Source of the DNA: UBA6901 sp964355495
Lineage (GTDB): Bacteria > Pseudomonadota > Gammaproteobacteria > Acidiferrobacterales > UBA6901
Reading direction: 5' to 3'
NCBI GenBank assembly: GCA_964355495.1
Contig: CAYHES010000031.1
Location: 1 to 19,185, forward strand
DNA length: 19,185 nucleotides
In this document: in pieces, positions 8,641-15,662 of the stretch
Layout: every line of letters begins with the position of its first letter
How positions within the stretch are numbered: position 1 is the first letter of the stretch
The notes under the pieces: model-generated
Databases searched by the model: none
What the model was told of the DNA's origin: nothing
What the model saw: only the letters and a program-made list of their open reading frames with translations
Translations under genes and position numbers: made by a program

Positions 8641-9666
8641 ATGAAGAACAAACCATCAGTCTCAATCTGTATATTAAGTTACAATCGCCCGGAGACGCTT
8701 CTCCGCCTTCTGCGAACGATAGACACAAGGCGAACCGATGAAATAGAGCTTGTTATCTGTGAAGACTCCAGCCCAAGACAGCAGGAAATCAGGGAAGTCG
8801 TCAATACGTTTCGGGCACAACAACCATATCCTGTATTGTATTTCGAGAACAAAAAAAACCTCGGATACGACGGAACGTTGTGTGAGCTTGTAAGGCATGC
8901 CAATGGCGCCTGGCTGGTTTTTATGGGGGATGATGATGAATTTGTCGCTGGCGCGTTTGATAAGGTATTGAGCTTTCTCGATCACCATTCGGAACTGGGA
9001 TACGTCATGAAATCCCACTACCTGATTCATGATCATCAAAAAAAGGAACGATTCAGATATTACAGAAAGACAGAATTCTTTGGGCCCGGCATCAATGCCT
9101 ACATAGAACTCTTCAGGAAAAGTGTCTATATCGCCGGGTTCATTATTCGACGGGAATACGCAACACCGTATTTGACCAACCGGTTTGACGGCACAATGCT
9201 GATGCAGCTCTACCTGCTTGCCGAGGTGGTGCTGAGACACCCGTCAGCCTATTTTGACGAGCCCTTTACGCAACAATACGCCTCACACGAACATAATGTT
9301 GGCGATGTCATGTTTGATCGGGAAAAGAATAAATTTGTAGCACGACGGCCGACGCTTGATATATCCCTGGACTTTCTAAAAAGCTTTTCCCGCATCACTG
9401 AATATATTGATAGAACACACCAGCTAAATTCAACCGCACTTATTAAAAAGGATATGTCAAAATACTTTTATCCGAGTCTGGCGGTACATCGTGATGCGGG
9501 GCTGCGATTCTTTTTCAATTATGTACGCGAACTGAACAAACTGGGATTTAATTCATCTTTTTATTATTACATTTATGTCATTCTGCTCGCGCTGCTTGGA
9601 AAGCGCGTATGCGATTGGGGCATCTGGCATCTGAAAAACCTGCTGGGCCGCACGCCACGACTTTGA
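8641..9666 (+). CDS. GT2-family glycosyltransferase (GT-A fold)
   Basis: A 341-residue inverting-type glycosyltransferase. The N-terminus VSICILSYNRPETLLRLL is the standard GT2 nucleotide-binding strand and loop, EDSS is at residues 41-44, and the metal-binding DXD region is GDDDE at 96-100. A hydrophobic stretch near residues 305-320 could attach the C-terminus to the membrane. It begins ten bases after the GT4 gene ends, with no strong ribosome site visible, so it is probably translated as part of the same operon. Base use is noticeably more AT-rich than in manC and the exporter. It shares only the general GT2 core with the enzymes at 14586 and 17885 and lacks their conserved C-terminal tail. 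Substrate unknown. Confidence 0.87.
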   Translation: MKNKPSVSICILSYNRPETLLRLLRTIDTRRTDEIELVICEDSSPRQQEIREVVNTFRAQQPYPVLYFENKKNLGYDGTLCELVRHANGAWLVFMGDDDEFVAGAFDKVLSFLDHHSELGYVMKSHYLIHDHQKKERFRYYRKTEFFGPGINAYIELFRKSVYIAGFIIRREYATPYLTNRFDGTMLMQLYLLAEVVLRHPSAYFDEPFTQQYASHEHNVGDVMFDREKNKFVARRPTLDISLDFLKSFSRITEYIDRTHQLNSTALIKKDMSKYFYPSLAVHRDAGLRFFFNYVRELNKLGFNSSFYYYIYVILLALLGKRVCDWGIWHLKNLLGRTPRL

Positions 9667-9686
9667 ATTCCGGATAAACATTAGGC

Positions 9687-10598
9687 ATGCCAGATACGAA
9701 AATACAAACAGAAAGTCTGATTATGCGATTCTTCAGAAGAATCGGCATGGATTCAATCGCCTGGTCTCTGCGACGTCTGCACTGTCCAGTTGACAAGGAC
9801 GCGCTTGTGCTTGAGGTGGGAAGCGGGGCATCTCCCTACTTCAGGGCAAATGTGCTTTGTGACGCATATGAAGTGACCCAGGAGCGATTCTTTACTGCCC
9901 TGGTGCACGACCGTCCAACAATACTTGCGTTTGTCGAGCAATTGCCGTTCAAGGACGACAGTTTCGATTTCGTGATTGCTTCGCATGTGCTTGAGCACTC
10001 CTCCGATCCGGAAAGATTTATAAATGAGATCCAACGTGTCGCGAAGGCAGGGTATATCGAGGTTCCTGACGCCTTTATGGAGCGTCTGACACATTATGGA
10101 TTCCACAGGCTGGAGATTACTGACAAGGATGGCGGGCTGATCATCAGAAAGAAAAAGCACTATCTTCAGGACGAAGAAGTTGTTGAACTTTTCCACAACA
10201 AGGCTCGCCCCATTTTTCCGAAATGGGTCTCACGATATCCATTTCACTTTCATGTTCGTTATTACTGGAAGAAGAAAAAGGGCGGGATTAAATACAAGAT
10301 CCTCAATCCGGATTGTCCCGCAGACTGGGAAGTTCCTCAGCTTGTGACGCCTGAAAACCCCCCACGGCTGCCTGTTGTAGCGTTTCTAAAGCAGCAGGTG
10401 CTCAAGGCCGTTCGGCGGGTTTTCTCCCAGAGAGCAAGAAATTCCTCGATCGATTTGCTGGGGCTGCTTCAGTGTATTCACTGTCGAGGAAATGACTTCA
10501 GATTGAATGAATCGCGCGCCACCTGTGCGACCTGTCATGCCGACTACCCGGTTTATCTCCCCGGTCGACCCGGTAATGCCTCTGTTCATGTGTCATGA
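9687..10598 (+). CDS. Class I SAM methyltransferase with C-terminal Trm112-like zinc ribbon
   Basis: A 303-residue protein with two visible parts. Residues 38-130 are a Methyltransf_11-type domain: VLEVGSGASPYF at 41-52 is the SAM-binding loop, EQLPFKDDSFDFVIASHV at 84-101 covers motifs II-III, and LEHSSDPERFINEI follows. Residues 257-292 form a short domain with two Cys pairs (Cys263/Cys266 and Cys280/Cys283) and a following DYPVY, the pattern of Trm112-like zinc ribbons. The middle (about 140-250) is basic and unrecognised. It probably methylates a sugar of the repeat unit or its precursor. The usual methyltransferase domain is clear; the zinc-ribbon call rests on Cys spacing. The stop overlaps the next start as ATGA (10595-10598), so the two are likely translationally coupled. 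An ATG at 9723 is an alternative start. Confidence 0.82.
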   Translation: MPDTKIQTESLIMRFFRRIGMDSIAWSLRRLHCPVDKDALVLEVGSGASPYFRANVLCDAYEVTQERFFTALVHDRPTILAFVEQLPFKDDSFDFVIASHVLEHSSDPERFINEIQRVAKAGYIEVPDAFMERLTHYGFHRLEITDKDGGLIIRKKKHYLQDEEVVELFHNKARPIFPKWVSRYPFHFHVRYYWKKKKGGIKYKILNPDCPADWEVPQLVTPENPPRLPVVAFLKQQVLKAVRRVFSQRARNSSIDLLGLLQCIHCRGNDFRLNESRATCATCHADYPVYLPGRPGNASVHVS

Positions 10599-11635
10599 GC
10601 AGAATTCTCTTTATCGGAGATCTGAACACCTACGGGAGAGGTTACCAGCGTTATCGGACGCTTAACGAGATGGGGCACCAGGTGGTCGCATTTTCACACA
10701 CTAGGGTTTCCGCCCCGGGCCGCATCGAAAAGCCATCTCTGCTCTACAGAATATTCTGGAAGCTCAGGGTTCCATTAGATACAACCCGTGTTAATAAAAA
10801 TATCTGTGACACCATCAGAAGCTCTTCGTTCGATGTCGTCTGGATCGAGAAGGGGAATATGATATGGCCGTCGACGTTAAGGAAAATACGCAAATACGCC
10901 GCTGCTACAAAACTTGTTTCATGCTCAGAAGACGATATGTACGCCGCGCATGGGCACTCACTTTGGTATCGAGCCGGGTTGCGTAACTACGATATCGTGT
11001 TTACTACAAAAACATATAATCTTGCAGAATTAACTTTGTTCGGCGCCAGAGAGACAAGGTTATTCCTGGATTCGTATGACGAGAATGTTCACAAACCCAT
11101 GAATTTGACTGAAGCAGAGCGCGAGCGATTCTCAAGCGATGTCAGCGCAATAGGTGCGTTCGAGGCGGAAAGAGCTGAGTCGCTGATCTATCTTGCCAGC
11201 CATGGAATTCGGGTGAATGTATGGGGAAACGATTGGAGTGACATGGTCAACCGGCACCCTAACCTTGTAATAAAGAATGAGTTTCTCTTTGGCGATGACT
11301 ACTCAAAAGCGATCTGTGCGACAAAAATTAACCTGAACTTCCTGCGAAAAATCAACCGCGATGAAGTAACGAGCCGGAGCGTGGAGTTAGCGGCTTGTGG
11401 CGGTTTTATGCTTGGCGAGAGAACGAGGCGCCACTTGGAGTTCTTTGAAGAAGGCGTAGAGGCTGAATTCTTTGGCTCAAATGAGGAGTTGCTAAAGAAG
11501 GTGAGGCATTACCTGGAAAAATCTGAGGAAAGAGAAAAGATTGCACGGGCTGGCAGGGAGAGGTGCGTGAAGAGTGGATACAGCATGCGCGCGCAGTTGG
11601 ATCAGATGCTTAAGGTTGCCTCCAAACAGGATTAA
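10595..11635 (+). CDS. CgeB-like glycosyltransferase (GT-B, group 1 type)
   Basis: A 346-residue protein. The N-terminus SRILFIGDLNTYGRGYQRYR has the Rossmann strand and glycine-rich loop of GT-B enzymes. The C-terminal half has the pattern of the CgeB/Glyco_trans_1_2 group: RVNVWGNDW near residue 207, a DDYSKAICATKINLNF segment, then VTSRSVELAACGGFML and an EFFEEGVEAEFF segment. It lacks a neat GT4 EX7E motif, which fits this group. It should add one sugar of the repeat unit in the cytoplasm, substrate unknown. The start overlaps the previous stop by four bases (ATGA). It is followed after four bases by the broken FkbM gene, whose start still has a ribosome site inside the end of this gene. 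Confidence 0.78.
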   Translation: MSRILFIGDLNTYGRGYQRYRTLNEMGHQVVAFSHTRVSAPGRIEKPSLLYRIFWKLRVPLDTTRVNKNICDTIRSSSFDVVWIEKGNMIWPSTLRKIRKYAAATKLVSCSEDDMYAAHGHSLWYRAGLRNYDIVFTTKTYNLAELTLFGARETRLFLDSYDENVHKPMNLTEAERERFSSDVSAIGAFEAERAESLIYLASHGIRVNVWGNDWSDMVNRHPNLVIKNEFLFGDDYSKAICATKINLNFLRKINRDEVTSRSVELAACGGFMLGERTRRHLEFFEEGVEAEFFGSNEELLKKVRHYLEKSEEREKIARAGRERCVKSGYSMRAQLDQMLKVASKQD

Positions 11636-11639
11636 TCCC

Positions 11640-11774
11640 ATGCTAAAGAAACTAAAGAAATATACAAAAAGAGCTCTTACATTCCCGCAAGTTCTTGTTC
11701 ACAGACTTCGGGGTATTGAGGGAAGTTATGATGAGTTAGTGACTTTTTTCCGATATTTCCGTTTGCAACGATAA
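11640..11774 (+). pseudogene. N-terminal fragment of a broken FkbM-type methyltransferase gene
   Basis: A 44-codon frame starting MLKKLKKYTKRALTFPQVLV and ending in TAA. AGGA eight bases before the ATG is a good ribosome site, better than anything in front of the methyltransferase frame downstream. The segment DELVTFFRYFRLQR aligns in position with NWLTVLLVRYAGKAEC of the intact FkbM protein encoded at 16696, where about 40 further residues lie before the part that matches the downstream frame. The simplest reading is that this is the original start of the gene at 11801, separated from it by a deletion of roughly 120 bases that also changed the frame. The frame contains T TTT TTC at 11744-11750, a possible -1 slippage site into the downstream frame. 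Confidence 0.6.
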
Positions 11775-11800
11775 ACAAGGACAGAACCGTCTTATTTAGA

Positions 11801-12454
11801 ATGAACGGGCGAAAGGTCAGGATTTTTTATGGCGATTTATTTCCCATGGCGGCTGGAATCTTTAAGAGTGGTGAATATGATGTGGTGCCCGTCAAAGGAA
11901 GAATAGTCGTGGATATTGGTGCCGCCATAGGTGATACGGCAGTATATTTTTCTATTAAAGGGGCTAAGAAAATATATGGCTATGAATTAAATAAACGGTA
12001 TTTTGATTTGGCGCAATGTAACATAGACCTCAATAATTTTAGAGATAGGATTGAAATTGAGTATTGCGGGGTTGCAAGCAAAAAGATAAGTAGCTCAGAT
12101 GTTATTCTTGGGGCATGTGTTCCAGAGCAAGACAGAGAAAAAGTAGATGGGGCAGCGTTTAAAACGCTGGATATGATAGTTCAGGAAAAAAATATAAAAG
12201 GTGCCATCCTGAAACTGGACGTAGATGGGTTTGAATATGAAATCTTTCGCTCTGCGAGCAACGAAACACTGCGTCATTTTGATTTGATTTTTGTTGAGTA
12301 CCATTTCGGCGTACAGGATCTCGAAAGCAAGCTGGTTAATGCTGGCTTTTCTGTTGAAAAAAAGAATATTGCAAATGTAGTGATTGATAGGCACCCAGCC
12401 GAATATCGCAATATGGACATCGGTTATATATTAGCGAAAAAAGTAAATGTGTAA
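11801..12454 (+). CDS. FkbM-family methyltransferase domain, probably the 3' part of a disrupted gene
   Basis: A 217-residue frame holding an apparently complete FkbM catalytic domain: VVDIGAAIGDT at residues 36-46, LKLDVDGFEYEIF near 150 and FVEYHFG near 165. It matches the C-terminal two thirds of the protein encoded at 16696 (IDVGAAFGDT, LKLDTEGFEYEIL, IEYHYG). No ribosome site precedes the ATG at 11801: an AAGGA at 11777-11781 is 19 bases away. The frame is open upstream to 11735 and the residues just before the ATG (NKDRTVLFR) still align with the relative, showing that coding sequence continues leftwards without a start. The family function is sugar O-methylation; here activity is doubtful unless a short form is made by reinitiation or frameshifting. 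It is among the most AT-rich parts of the window (18 GC of 60 at 12001-12060). Confidence 0.72.
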   Translation: MNGRKVRIFYGDLFPMAAGIFKSGEYDVVPVKGRIVVDIGAAIGDTAVYFSIKGAKKIYGYELNKRYFDLAQCNIDLNNFRDRIEIEYCGVASKKISSSDVILGACVPEQDREKVDGAAFKTLDMIVQEKNIKGAILKLDVDGFEYEIFRSASNETLRHFDLIFVEYHFGVQDLESKLVNAGFSVEKKNIANVVIDRHPAEYRNMDIGYILAKKVNV

Positions 12455-12465
12455 GGAAGGATTAT

Positions 12466-13743
12466 ATGAAGAGTGCTAACTACAGAACTATTGATAAGTG
12501 CAGAGTGTGTGAATCTCGTAATTTATCGAGCATATTGTCGCTCGGAGAGCTTTATGTTTCAGACTTTCTGGGTGCGCCTGACAACTCCAAAGGTATAAAG
12601 GCACCTCTTGAGCTTGTGCTCTGCAATGTCAAAGATGGGGGCTGTGGCTTGCTTCAGTTGAGACATACAGTCTCCAACGAGGCGATGTACAGGAATTACT
12701 GGTACCGGTCGGGTATCAATAAAACCATGACTGACGAATTGAATGGGATCGCTGACAAAGCCGCTACCATTGCAAATCTGACGGCACATGATTACGTGAT
12801 CGACATCGGGGCGAACGATGGAACCCTGCTCCGCGGCTACAAGCTGCCGAACCTTTATACGGTTGGTTTTGAGCCAGCACTGAATCTGGGGGCGTACAAT
12901 AAGCAGGGGACCACCAAAATTATTGCGGATTTCTTCACCCAGCCCGCCTGGCAAAAAGAATATGGCGAGAAAAAAGCCAAGGTAATTACCGCGATCGGCA
13001 TGTTCTACGATCTGGATGATCCGAATGTTTTTGTTGCCGACGTCGTGAAATGCCTTGATGACGAGGGTTTGCTGGTTATCCAGATGATGTATTTACCTTC
13101 ATTCCTGGAGAGAAACGCTTTTGATGGCATCTGCCATGAGCACCTGGAATATTACTCTCTTTGCTCTCTTGAAAACCTGCTTAAGCGCCACGGCTTGGAG
13201 GTTTTTGATGTGGAGATGCGCGAACATATAAATGAAGGAAGCGTGCGTTTTTATATAAGGAAACGCCACAAAGGAAGTTCTCTCAGGATTCTCAGCGGTG
13301 CAGCTGATAGAGTCGATGCTCTACGAGCAAAAGAAGCTGGGCTAGGGCTCAATGGCAAGGATGCCTATGAAGCGCTGGTGAACCGGATTTTGGCAGAAAA
13401 AGAGAAGGTTGTTTCTTTTATAAAACGAGAAGTGGCGAAAGGCAAAAAGGTGCACGGATATGCCGCGTCGACCAAGGGAAACACCACGCTTCAATTTTAT
13501 GGTCTTACTCCCGACTTGATAGAGGCGATTGCTGACCGGAATCCCCAAAAATACGGAAAGTACACATCTGGTACGTTAATACCGGTTATCTCTGAAGAAG
13601 ACTCTCGTGCTCAGAAGCCTGACTATTACTTCATATTGGCGTGGCACTTTTTGCCGGAGTTCACGAGTAGAGAGGCGGAGTACCTAAAGAATGGCGGGAA
13701 ATTCATAGTTCCAATGCCGGAATTTAGAGTGATAGCCAGTTAG
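12466..13743 (+). CDS. Sugar C-methyltransferase (NovU/TylC3/TcaB9-like, three-domain)
   Basis: A 425-residue protein with the domain order of NDP-sugar C-methyltransferases: an N-terminal zinc-binding domain (Cys12, Cys15, Cys53, Cys60), a central SAM-binding domain with VIDIGANDGTLL at 111-122 and GFEPA at 134-138, the catalytic-region motif CHEHLEYYS at 223-231, and a C-terminal domain containing GYAASTKGNTTLQFYG. Characterised relatives put a methyl on C3 of 4-keto-6-deoxy nucleotide sugars. The Gmd product is exactly such a 4-keto sugar, so a GDP-linked C-methyl 6-deoxyhexose is a plausible product here. A strong ribosome site (GGAAGG) lies just before the ATG. In relatives I know best the motif reads YHEH; Cys replaces that Tyr here, so the precise substrate or position may differ. 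Confidence 0.86.
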   Translation: MKSANYRTIDKCRVCESRNLSSILSLGELYVSDFLGAPDNSKGIKAPLELVLCNVKDGGCGLLQLRHTVSNEAMYRNYWYRSGINKTMTDELNGIADKAATIANLTAHDYVIDIGANDGTLLRGYKLPNLYTVGFEPALNLGAYNKQGTTKIIADFFTQPAWQKEYGEKKAKVITAIGMFYDLDDPNVFVADVVKCLDDEGLLVIQMMYLPSFLERNAFDGICHEHLEYYSLCSLENLLKRHGLEVFDVEMREHINEGSVRFYIRKRHKGSSLRILSGAADRVDALRAKEAGLGLNGKDAYEALVNRILAEKEKVVSFIKREVAKGKKVHGYAASTKGNTTLQFYGLTPDLIEAIADRNPQKYGKYTSGTLIPVISEEDSRAQKPDYYFILAWHFLPEFTSREAEYLKNGGKFIVPMPEFRVIAS

Positions 13744-13830
13744 TTTAGTACCAATCTTGGCGAAATTACTGATGAAAATATCCCTACCAGGCTAATAGAA
13801 CAGCCAACCCGACCAGAGCGACATTATTGA

Positions 13831-13843
13831 GAGGAGAGTCCTC
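13831..13843 (+). promoter_or_regulatory. Ribosome binding site inside a small hairpin
   Basis: GAGGA at 13831-13835 pairs perfectly with TCCTC at 13839-13843 around a GAG loop, and the ATG of the following methyltransferase begins at 13844. The 5' arm is the Shine-Dalgarno sequence itself. The three-base loop makes the hairpin small but G/C-rich, so it could hold translation down. Chance occurrence is possible. Confidence 0.3.
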
Positions 13844-14605
13844 ATGGAAGAATTTGTAGCTGAAACTGCTCACAATCGTGTGTTGAAAAAATATTTTCAG
13901 ACAACCTCTGCGGCCGGGATCACCGGAGAAACTCTGGATTATAAGAGGTCTACGGCTGGACTGAGGCGTGCCCTGGGTAGTTGGCTGGATGTAGATGGAA
14001 AGGACGTGGTCGATTTAGGTAGTGGAACTGGAGAGTTATGCTGGCTTGTCCACAAACACGGGGCCCGCGGGATAACCGGGGTCAATCTGAGCCAGGAAGA
14101 AATTAACTTCGCCAGTCCCCATGTTCCAGCCAAGTTCGTGAATCAAGACATAGTCTCATTTCTCACTCAACAGCCGGATGAGTCATGTGACTGTATATTT
14201 GCCCTCAATATCCTCGAGCATCTCGGCAAGGATGAATTAGTCCAGACTCTTGAAGAGTCTGCTCGGTGCTTACGCAATGGCGGTCAGCTGGTCGCCATGG
14301 TGCCAAACTCGACCTCACCATTCGGCTGCATGACACGGTACTGGGATATAACACACCAGCTGGCTTTCACTCCAAGTAGTGTGATGCAGCTTATGCGGCT
14401 GTGTGGGTTTGCCACGGCAGAATTCAGAGAACTGGGACCAAGACCTCACGGTGTGATTAGCGTAATACGGTATCTGCTATGGCAGGCTTGTCGTGCAATG
14501 ATCTGGTTTAGATTAATGATTGAGACGGCATCAGGGAAGGGTGGTATTTACACAGCGGACATGCTGTTCAGGTTAACTAAAGAGGATGGTAAGAGAGAAG
14601 AATAA
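13844..14605 (+). CDS. Class I SAM-dependent methyltransferase
   Basis: A 253-residue methyltransferase of the UbiG/Methyltransf_23 type. The SAM loop is VVDLGSGTGEL at residues 55-65, the strand-2 region is ITGVNLSQEEINFA at 77-90, FVNQDI is at 98-103, and ALNILEHL at 120-127 with a following NGGQLVAMVPN cover the later motifs. The C-terminal part contains YWDITHQLAF and a hydrophobic, basic stretch near 200-220 that may lie on the membrane. It probably O-methylates a sugar in the glycan, at the sugar-nucleotide or lipid-linked stage. The start is clear, with GAGGA before the ATG, though that site sits in a small hairpin. It is 100 bases after the C-methyltransferase, and the next gene's longest start overlaps its end by 20 bases. 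Confidence 0.84.
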   Translation: MEEFVAETAHNRVLKKYFQTTSAAGITGETLDYKRSTAGLRRALGSWLDVDGKDVVDLGSGTGELCWLVHKHGARGITGVNLSQEEINFASPHVPAKFVNQDIVSFLTQQPDESCDCIFALNILEHLGKDELVQTLEESARCLRNGGQLVAMVPNSTSPFGCMTRYWDITHQLAFTPSSVMQLMRLCGFATAEFRELGPRPHGVISVIRYLLWQACRAMIWFRLMIETASGKGGIYTADMLFRLTKEDGKREE

Positions 14606-15662
14606 GTGTGCATTAGAAAAATATAATATGATCAAAGATAGCTATGACATTAGCTTAAGTATATGCATACCAACCTATAACCGTCCAATGGATTTCGAGC
14701 GCTTGCTTCTTGGGCTGATTCCGCAATTAACATGCGAAGTGGAGATAGTAGTAAGGGACGACAGCTCTAATAATGAAACAAAAGCAATCTTCGATCGCTT
14801 ATTCCCTGGAAATGAAATCAGGCATCAATATTTTAAGGGTGAAAAGATTGGTGTGGATGCGGCAAATCTATTTTTAATAGAGAAGGCATCGGGGAAATAT
14901 ATTTGGTGGTTTAGCGATGATGATGAAATGCGTCCGGGTGCAATAGCTAGAGTCCTGGATCTCGTTAAAAAAAATCCTGAGATATCCATTATCTGGGCGA
15001 ATTTTGCGTATCAGGATATCTCAAATCTAGTGGTGGACAGGTCCGACGGGTATTTTAAAAACGGCAGCGATGTCATCAAAAGCCTGGGTGTCAATATTGG
15101 GCTTATGTCGACCTACATTGTCAGAACCGCTATTGGGAAGCAGGGCTTAACATACGCAAGCAGTCATGTGCGCGGGTTTGCCTTTGCTGCTACCGCAGTC
15201 GTTTTATGGGTATTGACGCAACCGGGGAAGTTCTACTTTTTGCGTGGCCCATACATACTCTGCAATCCGACAACCACAGAGGAAATCAAGAAGGCAACCA
15301 TCAAGTCGGATGGAAGCGTGGTAAATGCCGGGTTTATGACTTATGGCATTTATTTTTATGACGTGGTGACCGGACTTGCCAGTCATTTTGAGCCTGGAGC
15401 AGCAAGAAAGCTGTTGACGCTGAATTTCGGAGCGTTATGGCGAGGCATGCTGGTTGGTTGGGTAGGAGGATGGGATACGCCGCAGGGCAAACGTATGCGA
15501 ATGCTAAAGCTTTACTGGAGTTATCCAGAGTGCTGGGTTGCCCTTCCTGTTTTTTGCTTGCCCCGGCCGGTTGTCAAAAATTTATACCAGATCTACAAAA
15601 TATTCTTTACTCACCGAAAGTTTGTTTTGCGGGCCAGGCTTCAGGCCTGGCTGAACAAATGA
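14586..15662 (+). CDS. GT2-family glycosyltransferase, paralogue of the gene at 17885
   Basis: A 358-residue GT-A enzyme: LSICIPTYNRP at residues 24-34, VVRDDSS at 55-61 and WWFSDDDE at 107-114 as the DXD region. The tail KLYWSYPECWVALPV followed by LPRPVVKNLYQIYK matches the tail of the enzyme encoded at 17885, so the two form a subfamily distinct from the GT2 gene at 8641. GT2 enzymes with this WWFSDDD pattern include 3,6-dideoxyhexose transferases such as RfbV, so an unusual deoxy sugar donor is conceivable but not shown. The longest frame starts at 14586, overlapping the previous gene; the ATG at 14628 places the core motif nine residues from the start, as in the paralogue, and may be the true start. 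The stop overlaps the next ATG as ATGA. Confidence 0.86.
   Translation: MVREKNKCALEKYNMIKDSYDISLSICIPTYNRPMDFERLLLGLIPQLTCEVEIVVRDDSSNNETKAIFDRLFPGNEIRHQYFKGEKIGVDAANLFLIEKASGKYIWWFSDDDEMRPGAIARVLDLVKKNPEISIIWANFAYQDISNLVVDRSDGYFKNGSDVIKSLGVNIGLMSTYIVRTAIGKQGLTYASSHVRGFAFAATAVVLWVLTQPGKFYFLRGPYILCNPTTTEEIKKATIKSDGSVVNAGFMTYGIYFYDVVTGLASHFEPGAARKLLTLNFGALWRGMLVGWVGGWDTPQGKRMRMLKLYWSYPECWVALPVFCLPRPVVKNLYQIYKIFFTHRKFVLRARLQAWLNK

Noticed and set aside
15437..15658. N-terminal extension of the Gmd-like gene by 74 codons
   Set aside because: The extension overlaps the GT2 gene in another frame, has no family similarity, and the Rossmann motif is correctly placed with the ATG at 15659.
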